Shown piece by piece: positions 33,900 through 45,324 of a stretch of DNA of 64,000 bases; positions within the stretch are counted from its first letter, which is position 1; every line of letters starts with the position of its first letter. A model generated the notes under the pieces. That model was not told the DNA's origin, ran no database searches, and saw only the letters and a list, made by a program, of their open reading frames with translations. The position numbers and the translations under genes are program-made. The stretch is from Macrostomum hystrix (Eukaryota; Platyhelminthes; Macrostomidae), in NCBI GenBank assembly GCA_950097015.1, contig CATNEN010000038.1, positions 26,201,001 to 26,265,000 of the forward strand, in the 5' to 3' direction.

Positions 33900-34260
33900 C
33901 CGCTGCCATGGAGACCATCCTGACACGAGGTGGGGATGGAACTTGCTACTGCACTGACGGATCTGTCTCGTGGGGCCACCGATAATGGTGGTACCGCCTG
34001 GTTGCTGCTCGACTCCAATGGCACCGTTGTCCGGTCTGGACATGCCCCGCCGGCCGATGGTGCAACTCATTCGAGGCGGAGCTTATCGCGTTGTACTTGT
34101 AGCTGGCCACTCAGGGAATCATCGAATCTGAGAATTCTTCTGCCATCGTCCTGACTGACAGCCAAGCCGCCATATCTGCGCTGGCCAAGCAAGCACTCAA
34201 AGCACTCAAGCAAACCAGGCTTTGTTCTCATCTGAAAAGCCGAGCCGCAGGTGCTTCGCC
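33900..34260 (+). pseudogene. Non-LTR retrotransposon RNase H relic
   Basis: Broken frames together spell an RNase H domain: CTDGSVS (first Asp), GATDNGGTAWLLLDSNGTVV, FEAELIALYL (Glu) and SSAIVLTDSQAAISALAKQA (second Asp). There are at least two frame changes and one in-frame stop (after FEAELIALYL). The region from about 33480, including the AACAACAACAATAAC tract, may belong to the same insertion, but its ends were not determined. Confidence 0.55.
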
Positions 34261-34299
34261 TCCCCTTCCTGTTCACCACTCTCCGCCCTGAAAATCCCT

Positions 34300-34985
34300 T
34301 ATCCGCTTCCCTTTAGTCCCCTTTCATTCTCTTCCTCCCATAAGTCCTATCTAGTTCTCCCACTGATAGTTTCTTCTCGTTTACTCTTTACCATCAATGC
34401 CTTCTTAGTTCACCCCTTAGCAAAACTTTTTATATTATACTTTCATAGTGAGTCTTAGTGAGTCTACTTGTCGCAATACAAAGGATCAATTAATTAAATT
34501 TTCTCTTCTATCTGTTGCCTTTTTTAGTGGTGATTTATGTACTAGTATATGGATTGAAGCAACATGCATGTGCACTCACACAACACTCACACAATGCATT
34601 CTGTAAAATGCATTCGTTATATCGATACGCTAAAGACATCCTAGCTCTATAAAGTTGTGTTAAAAAAAACAAATCTCCACCAAAAAAATTACAAAAAAGA
34701 CAGGCCATTAGTTTTATATTTAATGACGGCACTGTCATGACAGTGTTCAAGATCCGGATCTACTGTAATGTTCTTGGATTGCACACGAAATTTGTATAAT
34801 GGATCTTTATGGCGCTATCTGTATGTTGGCACACTTGTCTGTAAAACGAATATTAGTGAAAAGAAATTGCAGATAAGGACGCCGACGACACTGCTATTTC
34901 TGTAATAAGTCTCAATGTGCTCATGCCGCTAGACACAACTAGAAACTCGTAGAGTTGTTCAACTGCTGAAATGTAAAAGGATCAC
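34300..34985. other. 3' remnants of family copy 2, with flanking spacer
   Basis: 34720-34985 is nearly identical to 57890-58215 apart from indels. On the minus strand, 34870-34970 is a decayed relative of the membrane-helix exon at 61448-61709: a TTTTACATTTCAG acceptor and a GTCGTCGGCGTCCTTAT block align with TTCACATTTCAG and CTCGTCGGCATCCTCCTTAT. The open frame is lost. 34300-34720 shows nothing recognisable. Confidence 0.55.
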
Positions 34986-35162
34986 AGTTATTTTGGTCTG
35001 TGTATCAGGTACTCAACCATACTCAACCATAAGTGAATCAAGGGGGTCAATTAAGTGGGGCAGCATTGTTACTCCCGCAACCGAGGCTCACCTGAGGATA
35101 CTTCTGGCTGCGAGGTGTGAAGTTGTGGCTAAATTACCAGCGGAAGGACAGCGGTCTGGGAC

Positions 35163-37765
35163 TCAGGCTGTCGACTTCATATTTGCAATTACCCTGAAAG
35201 GAAGTGTTTCACTTTTTGATATTGTAACTGCATACAAATTGACACCTTACCAATTCAATCACTGTCTCGTGTCTCCAAGTTCTGATCTCTCCCCTGTCAA
35301 ATCTCTAACTTTACTCAACACACTCCTGTATTATATGTCTATCAAAATTTGACATGGCCATCAGTTTTACAATGAATATATACATTAGAAAACAATAAAA
35401 CAGAAGCAAACGCTTACCTTGCATACTTTATCTGTTGTCTCTGAAATTTGGTAGCAAGGAGAAACAGAAAATAAATTCTGATTGATTAGTCACAATCATC
35501 GATATAGTCATTGGTTGGTCTTCTACCTCAACAACATTCTCTCAGAAATGGGTTGGTCTTCTACCTCAACAATATCCTCACAGTCATGGGTTGGTCTTCT
35601 ACCTCAACAAAATCCTCACAGTCATGGCTTGGTCTTCTACCTCAACAACATCCTCACAGTCATGGGTTGGTCTTCTACCTCAACAAAATCCTCACAGTCA
35701 TGGCTTGGTCTTCTACCTCAACAACATCCTCACAGTCATGGGTTGGTCTTCTACCTCAATAACATCCTCACAGTCATGGGTTGGTCTTCTACCTCAACAA
35801 CATCCTCACAGTCATGGGTTGGTCTTCTACCTCAACAACATCCTCACAGTCATGGGTTGGTCTTCTACCTCAATAACATCCTCACAGTCATGGGTTGGTC
35901 TTCTACCTCAACAACATCCTCACAGTCATGGGTTGGTCTTCTACCTCAACAACATTCTCACAGTCATGGGTTGGTCTTCTACCTCAATAACATCCTCACA
36001 GTCATGGGTTGGTCTTCTACCTCAACAACATTCTCACAGTCATGGGTTGGTCTTCTACCTCAATAACATCCTCACAGTCATGGGTTGGTCTTCTACCTCA
36101 ACAACATCCTCACAGTCATGGGTTGGTCTTCTACCTCAACAACATCCTCACAGTCATGGGTTGGTCTTCTACCTCAACAACATCCTCACAGTCATGGGTT
36201 GGTCTTCTACCTCAACAACATTCTCACAGTCATGGGTTGGTTTTCTACCTCAACAACATCCTCACAGTCATGGGTTGGTCTTCTACCTCAACAACATCCT
36301 CACAGTCATGGGTTGGTCTTCTACCTTAACAATATCCTCTCATCAGGGACGTGTCCGTCTTCTATTTCAACAAGATCCTCAGAGTCAATTTCTGGTGATA
36401 GGCATTTGACCAATGATCATAGATCCAAAAGATGCGGCATAAAATCTCACCTTCTCGAACTCTCTATAGCGCTTGTTCTGCTCCGTTACCAATACACTGA
36501 GTTTCATCGGCATGCAATAGGTCTTGCCAGATTCCGGCTCCTCATGGGTCTTAAGAGCATACCGTGCCAGCAGTCTCTGCTTGTTTTCATTCATAATTGC
36601 TCGCGGTAGTCGATAGATTGGCTTCTCGTAGATGCGCCGAGTGGATGGTAGCATGGGGCCTCGCTCTGCACGCCTTCGGTGACACTTGCCGTAGTTGCTG
36701 GCGTACGGCTCGCTGACCTTGTAGCGCATTGTGACTTCCGTAGCCTTGAAGAACGGCCACGGAAGGACTTCACGTTCCACCAGCTTGCCATCCTGTGTGA
36801 GAAAGTGTTACGCACTCAAATGTCAGAACTCTAGGCATAAAAGTAAAAAAACGTAGTTTACTAAATAAATTTGAATTCACCTCATTCAGATTTTTTATAT
36901 GAAAACGAGATTGGAAAATGTTTTCTATATTATTAGACATGTAAACCAGTGTAGTAAAGTGAAACACTCATGCATTAGAAAGAAAAATTAAAATTAGAAA
37001 GAAAATTTCTCAAAAGAATAATCAAATTATTACCTGAGATATGAAGCTGTACTTTGGCTCCGCAGCGCGTATCGATATTGTTGACTGACTCGCATCGCTG
37101 GAAACTACCGAAGCCCGATCACAACCCTCCGCGACAATATCCAGCCGTTTTGGTCCCAGGCGGAAACTCGGTCTTCTGCGCAAGTTCTGTTTTTCGAATT
37201 CTTTTATCGGATCTTCAGGGACTTTAGAGGAAGCAGCCAGATCCATTGTGCCCGGTCGGGATTTTGGGCTTTTGTGTACATTGGACCACATCAACGGATG
37301 GATGCTCGGCTTGAAGTCCTGGTCCAAGCTTTCTAGTTTTTTTTTGTGACCGGACTGCTGATTGTTCAAAGAAGTCGAAACGCCGGAATTGCTCTTTGGC
37401 ATCTTGAAGCCATCCAACTGTGACTGTGTCTCATTGTTCAATTCGGAGCTTGTCAACGGCAGCGTTCGAAACTTGTCACGCTCCTGGTGCGAATCTAGAT
37501 TGTTCGTTCGGCGACGAAGTGGTGACTTTGAAGTCTTGGACTTGTGCTGCTGCTTCTCATGCTTGTTAGTCAGGGAGCGATTTAGTAGTCGCTGCTTCAG
37601 CCGATGCAGCCAGCTTCTTTTGTGATTTACAGCTGAGGGCTGCGACGCATCCGTCGGCGAAACGTCGCCAGTTGAGGTCGCCGCCATCGAGTGACTTTTT
37701 AGATTTTCGCCGCTCTGCTCAACAGATTCGCTAGATTTCTGACGTTTCTGATTTATGATGCGCAT
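35163..37765 (-). CDS. Unrecognised basic protein, family copy 2
   Basis: Exons: 37034-37765 (244 codons), 36451-36792 (114 codons), a 23-nt microexon 35418-35440, and a last exon 35163-35193 ending in TGA. Total 1128 nt, 375 residues, with all phases consistent (0, 0, 2). The N-terminus is Lys/Arg/Ser-rich (MRIINQKRQKSSESVEQS, KRSWLHRLKQRLLNRS). The middle is low complexity; exon 2 carries the conserved block (SEPYASNYGK, EKPIYRLPRAIMNENK, LLARYALKTHEEPESGKTY). No signal peptide, TM or known domain is recognised, so the protein is probably cytoplasmic or nuclear. The last exon descends from a longer cysteine-rich exon read in another frame (compare 61870-62054). The 38-bp minisatellite lies in intron 2. 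Confidence 0.65.
35505..36345. repeat. 38-bp minisatellite in copy 2 intron 2
   Basis: About 22 very uniform copies of TCATGGGTTGGTCTTCTACC plus TCAACAACATCCTCACAG. It is more homogeneous than the copy 1 array, which suggests recent expansion. Stop-free frames on the plus strand (up to 272 codons, VFYLNNILTVMGW...) are repeat artefacts. Confidence 0.96.
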
Positions 37766-40140
37766 TTTGTTGTCCAAAATGTAATACTGGAAATATTTAA
37801 ATGTGAGCACACCGATCTGCTCTTAGCTTAGCTCGCGGTAAAAAAGCCACAGTATCCAACAGCTATCCAATTTCCTTGTGTTTGACATACTCGAAATGAA
37901 GCTTCTGTCTGCTTACAAAGCAATTTCAATGCAAAGCAGTGCCGGATGCCGAATAGATTGGCCATAGACGATTCGAGTTGTGATTGACAATTCTGAAACT
38001 GCTTTAAAGTGAGAAGATCTAAGAGCTTTGTATTTAAAAGATTAGTTTGTGAACTAGTGAGTGAATCTTAATTATCAGATGGAACCCAGATTTGGCGGTT
38101 TTTCATCTTTGAACTGTCGCCGTTTTACACCAGATTATCCGATTCGCACGTGGATGTTATTAAAATACGTAAAACACCTGGGCCTTTTGAATGCATGTAG
38201 TTTTGTTGCTTTGGTAACGCTTTAGCATTGCCCTAAAAAACATAACACAAACCCCTCAAAATGAGCATTTTTCAAAATTATTGAAACCTTTGATCTAAAA
38301 AAATATATCAACCCCAAGCGACCGGCGCCAGCGGATGCGGGCATCCAAGGCCTACAATACCTAGAGTACCTAGTTTTAATTGTCCAAAATTATCTGGGTC
38401 ATTATCGCAAAAAACTGGTTTTCAAAACCCGAAAATGTGAATTTTCTTATTGGAAGTTAAGCTGGTCGATGAGCTTAAAATGAGCAGTTGATTGACAGTG
38501 GGACTATTAGAGCAAACTTTTAAGCTGACTTCGATTTCCCTACGTTCACTTTTAATATAAACGTGCACCTATACTTTACCTGTACATGATTAATGATATG
38601 CTAGGTATAAGAGTACGTTTTTCTGGCCGATTCGACGTGTCAACACGCGACGTGGCAGCGCCGAAACCCAGAATACGTGATTTTTGCAATTTTGTCTCCT
38701 TTTCGCCCTACATGAGTCCAAAATTTTTTTACGAGTTTTTCACGAGTGTGACCAATTCACCCAGCACTTCAACACATAAGCATACAATATGTCTATCTCG
38801 GATAAGGCCTTAAACTTCATTGAAAATTTAACAGCTGAAATTATTATATATATAAACAACCCCAAAAAGGCTAGTAAAATTGATGATATTTTGGCTTATA
38901 ACTTTTAAAAAAAGTAACGGACGTACTGCACCTGGCTTTGAGGTTGGTTTCGTCGGGCAGCAGTTTGGAGCTGCTTTTGAATGGCGCAATAAAAACTTGT
39001 GGCAACACAAACAGAATTTAGGCTTTGGCCACATTTGTACCTGTTATTATTTTTAAGGTGTCGTTTTATTCTGCTTAAACTTGCTGTGGATGTCTTAAAG
39101 CTATAAGGAATGGTACCAGAGTGTACCCCTAATTGTGCAGTAGAAATATTTTCCGGAGAGTAACTCAGTTAGTTGCTTTGTTTCTTTGTTAAAGAAAAAT
39201 ATTGTTTAATCTCATGATTTTTCCAAAATTCACGTTTTTTTACCTTTGACTTTGAATTAAAAGAAAAGGTGCATGGGAGAATTCCTAACTAAAACTCACC
39301 ATATGCACACCAAGATTTCTGCGTCGAGTGTATATATGCATGTGGTGTGTACTTTCGGAAAGTTGTACTAAGAACCTAAACATTCGAAATGTGCTGAAAA
39401 AGACCGAAATATTGTTTTTTTCTGATCAAAACGAAAACATTAAAATTCAAATGGCATTCGACATATAAAATGCGTTTCATCAAACCGCTTTATAACAACC
39501 ATTTTTTTATTTTGATGCAAAATACCTTTTATTGATTTTTAGTAGTTATTATATTTCAGCTTTACTTGCAGTCTTGCTAGATTAAAAGTGCATTATATTA
39601 AGATTTGGTAAATCTCTTTTCACTTCTTTAGTTTATTCGGTCAGTTATTTTTTCTTAATTAATTCTTCTTTGCACTTCATCTTTGTATTAAAAGACTGAA
39701 AGACACATTGTTATTCAAATCAATCAGTTTTTAACGTCTAGCAGACGCTCTCGCACAGCCATGGTCCGACAAGCGCTTCAACTCCGCCGCAACCTCTACT
39801 GTCCGCTGACATGAAGTACAGGCATCCAGCGAGCCCCCAAAATCCTCACGCTGAAGGCCTGGTTCACCAGTTATTAATGACCAGGTCCAGCTGCAGGTCA
39901 GTGGCTAGTTGTTGGAGCATGCCGCTGCGCGCCAGGGTGATATAAGAGTCTGGCAGTTCAATCGTCAGGGCAGTCAACAAAAGAGATGATTTATCGATTT
40001 ATTCAATGCGATTGATTCTTGCCGTCATGAGCACACTTTGAACATTTTAGAGGCTATGTACATCAATGATCAGAAGCCTAGCCTGTCTCACGATAGGCCA
40101 CAGGCTCATTTTCGCGTCGAATTTGTTATTGCATTTTCTG
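37766..40140. other. Non-coding region upstream of family copy 2
   Basis: 37766-38030 is duplicated at 30782-31060 (copy 1 flank). From 38040 to 40140 there is no recognised gene or tandem array. The right part may contain the 5' non-coding end of the P-element-like relic that follows, but no terminal inverted repeat was found. Confidence 0.45.
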
Positions 40141-40149
40141 TTCAGTAGC

Positions 40150-41690
40150 TAGATCAGCCAAGGATGGAAATCCATGCAGTGTGCAAGTGCAGGTTTCCTA
40201 GAGATGACACTGTGGCGAAGCGCTGGCAGGAGCTAATGGATCTTGATATGGACCTATCAATTCGATCACGATCGAAGTCTGCGTTTATGTAGCCTACATT
40301 TTACGGACGAAGCCTATAACTGCCCTTCAAAATGCCACCAAGAAGGCACTCGTTTACGGATGCAATGCCCCACAGAGAGCTGGTGCTACCTCGTCTTGTT
40401 CGCATGGACCAGATGCCAATAACGGACAGATGAGGAGGCGGACAACATGTACCCTTCTGGTTCTGGAGCCGATTAGCGACCTGCCTGCTGCTGAGCTGAG
40501 GCGACCGCTCAGTTTTCACCGCTGAAAACGCTTACCTCGCATCTCTCAGCCGATCAATAGCGCGAGATTTGGTCAACTGGCTGTAGCAGCGATCCCGACA
40601 ACGCCATGCAAAATCAAGAGGTTGCCGCTAAAACTTTTGAGCAAAAAATCTACTGCGAGAGCGAGACCACCGTGCATCCATTTCGAGGTGGCTGGCGCTC
40701 CGCTTTCGCTTCCTGCGGTCAACCAAGAACTCGCAGCCGTGGGATTGGTCGAAGGCTGTCATCAGCAGATCACTGCAGCTGCACCGCAAAACTCCTACTG
40801 CCTAGCGGCTACTACGGAACCAGTGGCGGTTGGCTCTGCCATTACAGACATCGCTTAAGACGCGCATCCGCAAGTTTTTTCCTACTTCAGGGCCGTGTCG
40901 TCTTACTCGGCAGTTGCTGCGCAGCCAGCTGAATGCTGCCTCTGAACCTAGGCGACTAACGACGCTGCAGAGCTTCGACGGCCTGAGTTTGTCAGTAAGC
41001 GTGCGTTATGACTCGAACGGCGACAGAGTTGTTGGCTACGACGATCGAACAGTCGGGGAGCTGCAGATGGGCGCCAGAAAGCAGCAGCGGCCCAAGCTGG
41101 TGAACAAGGCAGCGGTCGCTGTGCTGCGATGTGTTGCACAAGACTGGAAGCAGCCGATCGACCGATACCCCATGAGCCACACACTTGGACAGTCCGGTTT
41201 CGAGGCCGCCATCGCTGAGTGCCTGCGGGCCAGTCATGTCATTGTTATGGTTGCCATGAACCAAGAGTCAACGCAGTGGGCTCACCTGAGCAGGCAGACA
41301 AGCGTGGCAGCACCGTTTTTGCGACATCCGGTGACACGTGACCGGCCGTATACCTCCTGACTGACGTGCCGTATTGCCTGAAAAATGCCCGAAACGCAAT
41401 GAAAAAAAATTATATCGATTTTGACGGTCACAAGCTCACGAAATGGCAGCGCCTACTCAGTTTCTACGACATCGACTGCAGCCGATCGCTGCGACTCGCA
41501 ATTCGCATGACCGACGCTCATTTTAATCCGCCGCTGGGGCAGAAAATGCGGCATCAATTTTCGGTTGTTGTTGGCGTACGGATCCCTCGCTAGGCATATG
41601 GGGGTCAATATGAGGGTCAGTCGCTCCCCTCCCAGCCGCATAAGGACATCACCGAGTTGAGCTGCGAAAGCAACCATAAAATTCGAATAG
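40150..41690 (+). pseudogene. P-element/THAP9-like transposase relic
   Basis: The N-terminal THAP zinc finger is readable in two frames: VCKCRFPRDDTVAKRWQEL, then after a one-base shift LCSLHFTDEAYN (the C..H of C2CH). Further on, GLSLSVSVRYDSNGDRVVGY and VLRCVAQDWKQPIDRYPMSH match the RNase H-like region of P-element and THAP9 transposases. CLKNARNAMKKNYIDFDGHK and LLSFYDIDCSRSLRLAIRMT resemble the later P-element segment in which a leucine- and asparagine-rich stretch precedes a KLTxxH-type motif. Frames change several times and stops intervene, so the copy is dead. Ends and target duplication were not located. Confidence 0.65.
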
Positions 41691-41699
41691 GGCTGGCTG

Positions 41700-42660
41700 C
41701 TATCGATCTCTGCGATTCGCCACTTGTCCGTTCACTTGATTGAGACTGAGGGCTTTGAGTACGTCTGCACTCGAAGTTTAACACAGCTAGGATCACGTAG
41801 ACTGTAGAGGTAGGCTTCGCATCAGCTGTACTTCTGGATTGCTTTTAGGTCGTATGTATATTCAAATCAACAAAAACTTTGTTGTATTTTTAAAACCTCT
41901 TCAGCATCATCAGAGGGCTTTCATCAAAGTCAGCTTTCATCGGCGCACTGAGGTTGCTTTTGGCGGCCTCTCGCAGCCAGATTCCGCATCGAGTAACTGC
42001 AAAGATGACGGCTGGTTAGCGGCGATTTCATCTGCGGGCGCTGGTGAGAGACGCAGAGACAATTCTGCAGTAGTCAGCGATCAGTCACAGCAAAGCGGCA
42101 TCTTGCACCAGACAGGCATCACTGCACGACCAGATGGAAGGCCTGGCTGCTGCTGATTTATTACTGAACGAAGGCATCGAGTACGTTGCTGGCTAAGTGC
42201 TAAAAAGTAGTGGCGGGCTGAACTGCGACGACTGCAGGAGGGAGCTGACAGCAACAAATCCGTCTGGCCAGCACTTGCTGAATAATCAGTCTGCCATAAA
42301 ACCTTTTCAATCGAACGTCACATTTAAAATTTTCATCAAGAAAAAAGTACGTTAAGTAAGTATGTTTTCTACTGAACAGGAGTAGTAAAAAACTTGCCAT
42401 AAAAAATTGCCGTAGTGGCCAATCTAGTACATACTGTGGCAATGGGGTGCCAGCCGCCAGCTCAGTTTATTTTAGATTGCATTGTGCGCTACTGCACCGT
42501 TCACTCTCTCTCTCCTTCCTTTCCGTTCTATCTCTCTCCTCTCTCTTTCTGGCCTTCTATTCTTACGGAACTGAACCTGATTTGAATAAAAATTGCCATA
42601 CGTACATTGTGTGATTAAATATAGATTGGCGTTTATATAGATATATCTATCTATATATAT
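41700..42660. other. Probable tail of the P-like relic, then AT-rich spacer
   Basis: 41840-42180 has GC-rich short open frames like those upstream and may be decayed transposase C-terminus. 42495-42560 is CT-rich. 42640-42665 is a TATC/TA simple repeat that forms the insertion context of the Helitron-like array. No intact gene is present. Confidence 0.4.
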
Positions 42661-42679
42661 ATATATCTAATATACTAAA

Positions 42680-43023
42680 TCTTATATACTAAAAATGAAA
42701 ATCTTGCTTGCTTGCTTGCTTGCTTGCTTGTTTGCAATCGACTAGCTCCCGAACGGCTCAACCGATTTTCACAATTCCTTCGCCAAAAGATCACAAATGG
42801 GCCGGAATCGGTACACGTATTTTTATTAAGCTTAATTTCATTGCCAAGGGGATTAAATATGCGAAAAACTGTTTTAAATAGGCTTTTCTAATGCATTCTT
42901 GTTTTCAGCTTGTGCACAGTGAGGCCTCCAGTGCCAATTTTTATGATTGCATCAGAGCCAATTTTGATAAGGCACTGATAAGAACTCAAGGGAGGCTACC
43001 CAGAGGGTAGCGAAGGCAGCTAG
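42680..43023 (+). mobile_element. Helitron-like unit 1 (type A end)
   Basis: 344 bp. The GCTT microsatellite near the 5' end is the longest in the left block. It is preceded by a stub, TCTAATATACTAAA at 42666-42679, that repeats the first 14 bases of a unit. Confidence 0.85.
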
Positions 43024-43372
43024 TCTAATATACTAAAAATGAAAATCTTGCTTGCTTGCTTGCTTGTATGTTTGTATGTTTGCAATCGACTAGCTCCCGA
43101 ACGGCTCAACCGATTTTCGCAATTCCTTCGCCAAAAGATCACAAATGGGCCGGAATCGGTACACGTAATTTTATTAAGCTTAATTCCATTGCCAAGGGGA
43201 TTAAATATTCGAAAAACAATTTTAAATAGGCTTTTCTAATGCATTCTTGTTTTCAGCTTGTGCACAGTGAGGCCTCCAGTGCCAATTTTAATGATTGCAT
43301 CAGAGCCAGTTTTGATAACGAACTGATAAGAACTCCAGTGAGGCTACCCAGAGGGTAGCGAAGGGCAGCTAG
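43024..43372 (+). mobile_element. Helitron-like unit 2 (type A end)
   Basis: 349 bp. It lacks the CGCACGCGCG insertion near the 3' end (AACGAACTGATAAG) and so belongs to the same subtype as units 12, 13 and 15. Confidence 0.85.
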
Positions 43373-43709
43373 TCTAATATACTAAAAATGAAAATCTTGC
43401 TTGCTTGTTTGCAATCGACTAGCTCCCGAACGGCTCAACCGATTTTCGCAATTCCTTCGCCAAAAGATCACAAATGGGCCGGAATCGGTACACGTATTTT
43501 TATTAAGCTTAATTCCATTGGCAAGGGGATTAAATATTCGAAAAACAGTTTTAAATAGGCTTTTCTAATGCATTCTTGTTTTCAGCTTGTGCACAGTGAG
43601 GCCTCCAGTGCCAATTTTAATGATTGCATCAGAGCCAGTTTTGATAACGCACGCGCGTACTGATAAGAACTCACAGGGAGGCTACCCAGAGGGTAGCGAA
43701 GGCAGCTAG
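43373..43709 (+). mobile_element. Helitron-like unit 3 (type A end)
   Basis: 337 bp. Shortest 5' microsatellite (GCTTGCTTGTTTG); the ACGCACGCGCGTAC palindrome is present before the terminal hairpin. Confidence 0.85.
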
Positions 43710-44054
43710 TCTAATATACTAAAAATGAAAATCTTGTTTGTATGTTTGTATGTTTGCAATCGACTAGCTCCCGAACGGCTCAACCGATTTTCGCAATTCC
43801 TTCGCCAAAAGATCACAAATGGGCCGGAATCGGTACACGTAATTTTATTAAGCTTAATTCCATTGGCAAGGGGATTAAATATTCGAAAAACTGTTTTAAA
43901 TAGGCTTTTCTAATGCATTCTTGTTTTCAGCTTGTGCACAGTGAGGCCTCCAGTGCCAAATTTAATGATTGCATCAGAGCCAGTTTTGATAACGCACGCG
44001 CGTACTGATAAGAACTCACAGGGAGGCTACCCAGAGGGTAGCGAAGGCAGCTAG
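43710..44054 (+). mobile_element. Helitron-like unit 4 (type A end)
   Basis: 345 bp. The microsatellite has switched to GTATGTTT repeats; the ACGCACGCGCGTAC palindrome is present. Confidence 0.85.
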
Positions 44055-44391
44055 TCTTATATACTAAAAATGAAAATCTTGTATGTTTGTTTGCAATCGA
44101 CTAGCTCCCGAACGGCTCAACCGATTTTCGCAATTCCTTCGCCAAAAGATCACAAATGGGCCGGAATCGGTACACGTAATTTTATTAAGCTTAATTCCAT
44201 TGCCAAGGGGATTAAATATTCGAAAAACAGTTTTAAATAGGCTTTTCTAATGCATTCTTGTTTTCAGCTTGTGCACAGTGAGGCCTCCAGTGCCAATTTT
44301 AATGATTGCATCAGAGCCAGTTTTGATAACGCACGCGCGTACTGATAAGAACTCACAGGGAGGCTACCCAGAGGGTAGCGAAGGCAGCTAG
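44055..44391 (+). mobile_element. Helitron-like unit 5 (type A end)
   Basis: 337 bp, opening TCTTATATACTAAAAATG like units 1, 9, 10 and 13; otherwise as unit 4. Confidence 0.85.
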
Positions 44392-44732
44392 TCTAATATA
44401 CTAAAAATGAAAATCTTGCTTGCTTGCTTGTTTGCAATCGACTAGCTCCCGAACGGCTCAACCGATTTTCACAATTCCTTCGCCAAAAGATCACAAATGG
44501 GCCGGAATCGGTACACGTATTTTTATTAAGCTTAATTCCATTGCCAAGGGGATTAAATATTCGAAAAACAGTTTTAAATAGGCTTTTCTAATGCATTCTT
44601 GTTTTCAGCTTGTGCACAGTGAGGCCTCCAGTGCCAAATTTAATGATTGCATCAGAGCCAGTTTTGATAACGCACGCGCGTACTGATAAGAACTCACAGA
44701 GAGGCTACCCAGAGGGTAGCGAAGGCAGCTAG
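44392..44732 (+). mobile_element. Helitron-like unit 6 (type A end)
   Basis: 341 bp. It shares the variant GTGCCAAATTTAATG with units 4, 8 and 11 and has CACAGAGAGG before the hairpin, as only unit 11 does, suggesting units 6 and 11 are closest relatives. Confidence 0.85.
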
Positions 44733-45324
44733 TCCACTATACTAAAAATGAAATGCTTGCTTGCTTGTAATTGATTTTCTCCCGAACGGCTCAACCGATT
44801 TTCACCATTTCTTCACCAAAAGATGCCAAATATGGGGACAATTATACACGTATTTTTATTAAGCTTAACTTTATTGCTAAAGGGATTAAATATTCGAAAA
44901 ACATGATTTTTCAAAGGTCAAACCACTCACTGCCACTGAATTAGAATTGCATCGTCAAATTGCGCAACAACCCCTAGCTGATTGAATTTGAAGCCTGCAC
45001 TCTGGAGACAAATTGGAAATAAATGTACACAACCAACCGCGAGACTGAGTGTACTCTATTTTCTTACTTCATTGTACAAAGCCAGAACTTTGAGAATTCA
45101 TTTTATAAGGCTGATTTCTGCACCCACTAACCTACAGTCGGAATAGCCGATGTGTAGGCACTAGGAATAAGTTAGGCTAGGCTAGGGTTCGATTCTGCAC
45201 TGCGTCAAATTATTTAGACTAATTTTCAGCCAGTAGTGATTGAAGATTATTTTGATTTATTTTTTTCATTTCGTAAATAAAATATCATAAATCATAGCAA
45301 ACCTGAGTTTGAATCATTGCAAAA

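Noticed and set aside
34993-35352. 119-codon plus-strand open frame (MVCVSGTQPYSTISES), also at 58231-58590
   Set aside because: Duplicated with its locus, but it lies antisense to exon and intron sequence of the minus-strand family; the minus-strand reading explains the conservation.
35482-36409. Long open frames encoding FYLNNILTVMGW repeats
   Set aside because: By-product of the 38-bp minisatellite. The same is seen in three paralogous introns on the antisense strand.
38586-38813. 75-codon open frame in the copy 2 flank
   Set aside because: Short, no recognisable motif, no splice partner; expected by chance.
43039-43239. Recurrent 62-66 codon open frame MKILLACL...LAPERLNRFSQFLRQK
   Set aside because: It recurs because the Helitron-like unit recurs, the microsatellite shifts its start, and there is no codon-level constraint (indels break it in several units).
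45160-45205. Possible tRNA gene (GGGTTCGATTCTGC box B-like)
   Set aside because: No pairing T-stem, A box or acceptor stem; at best a decayed SINE head inside Helitron-like unit 7.
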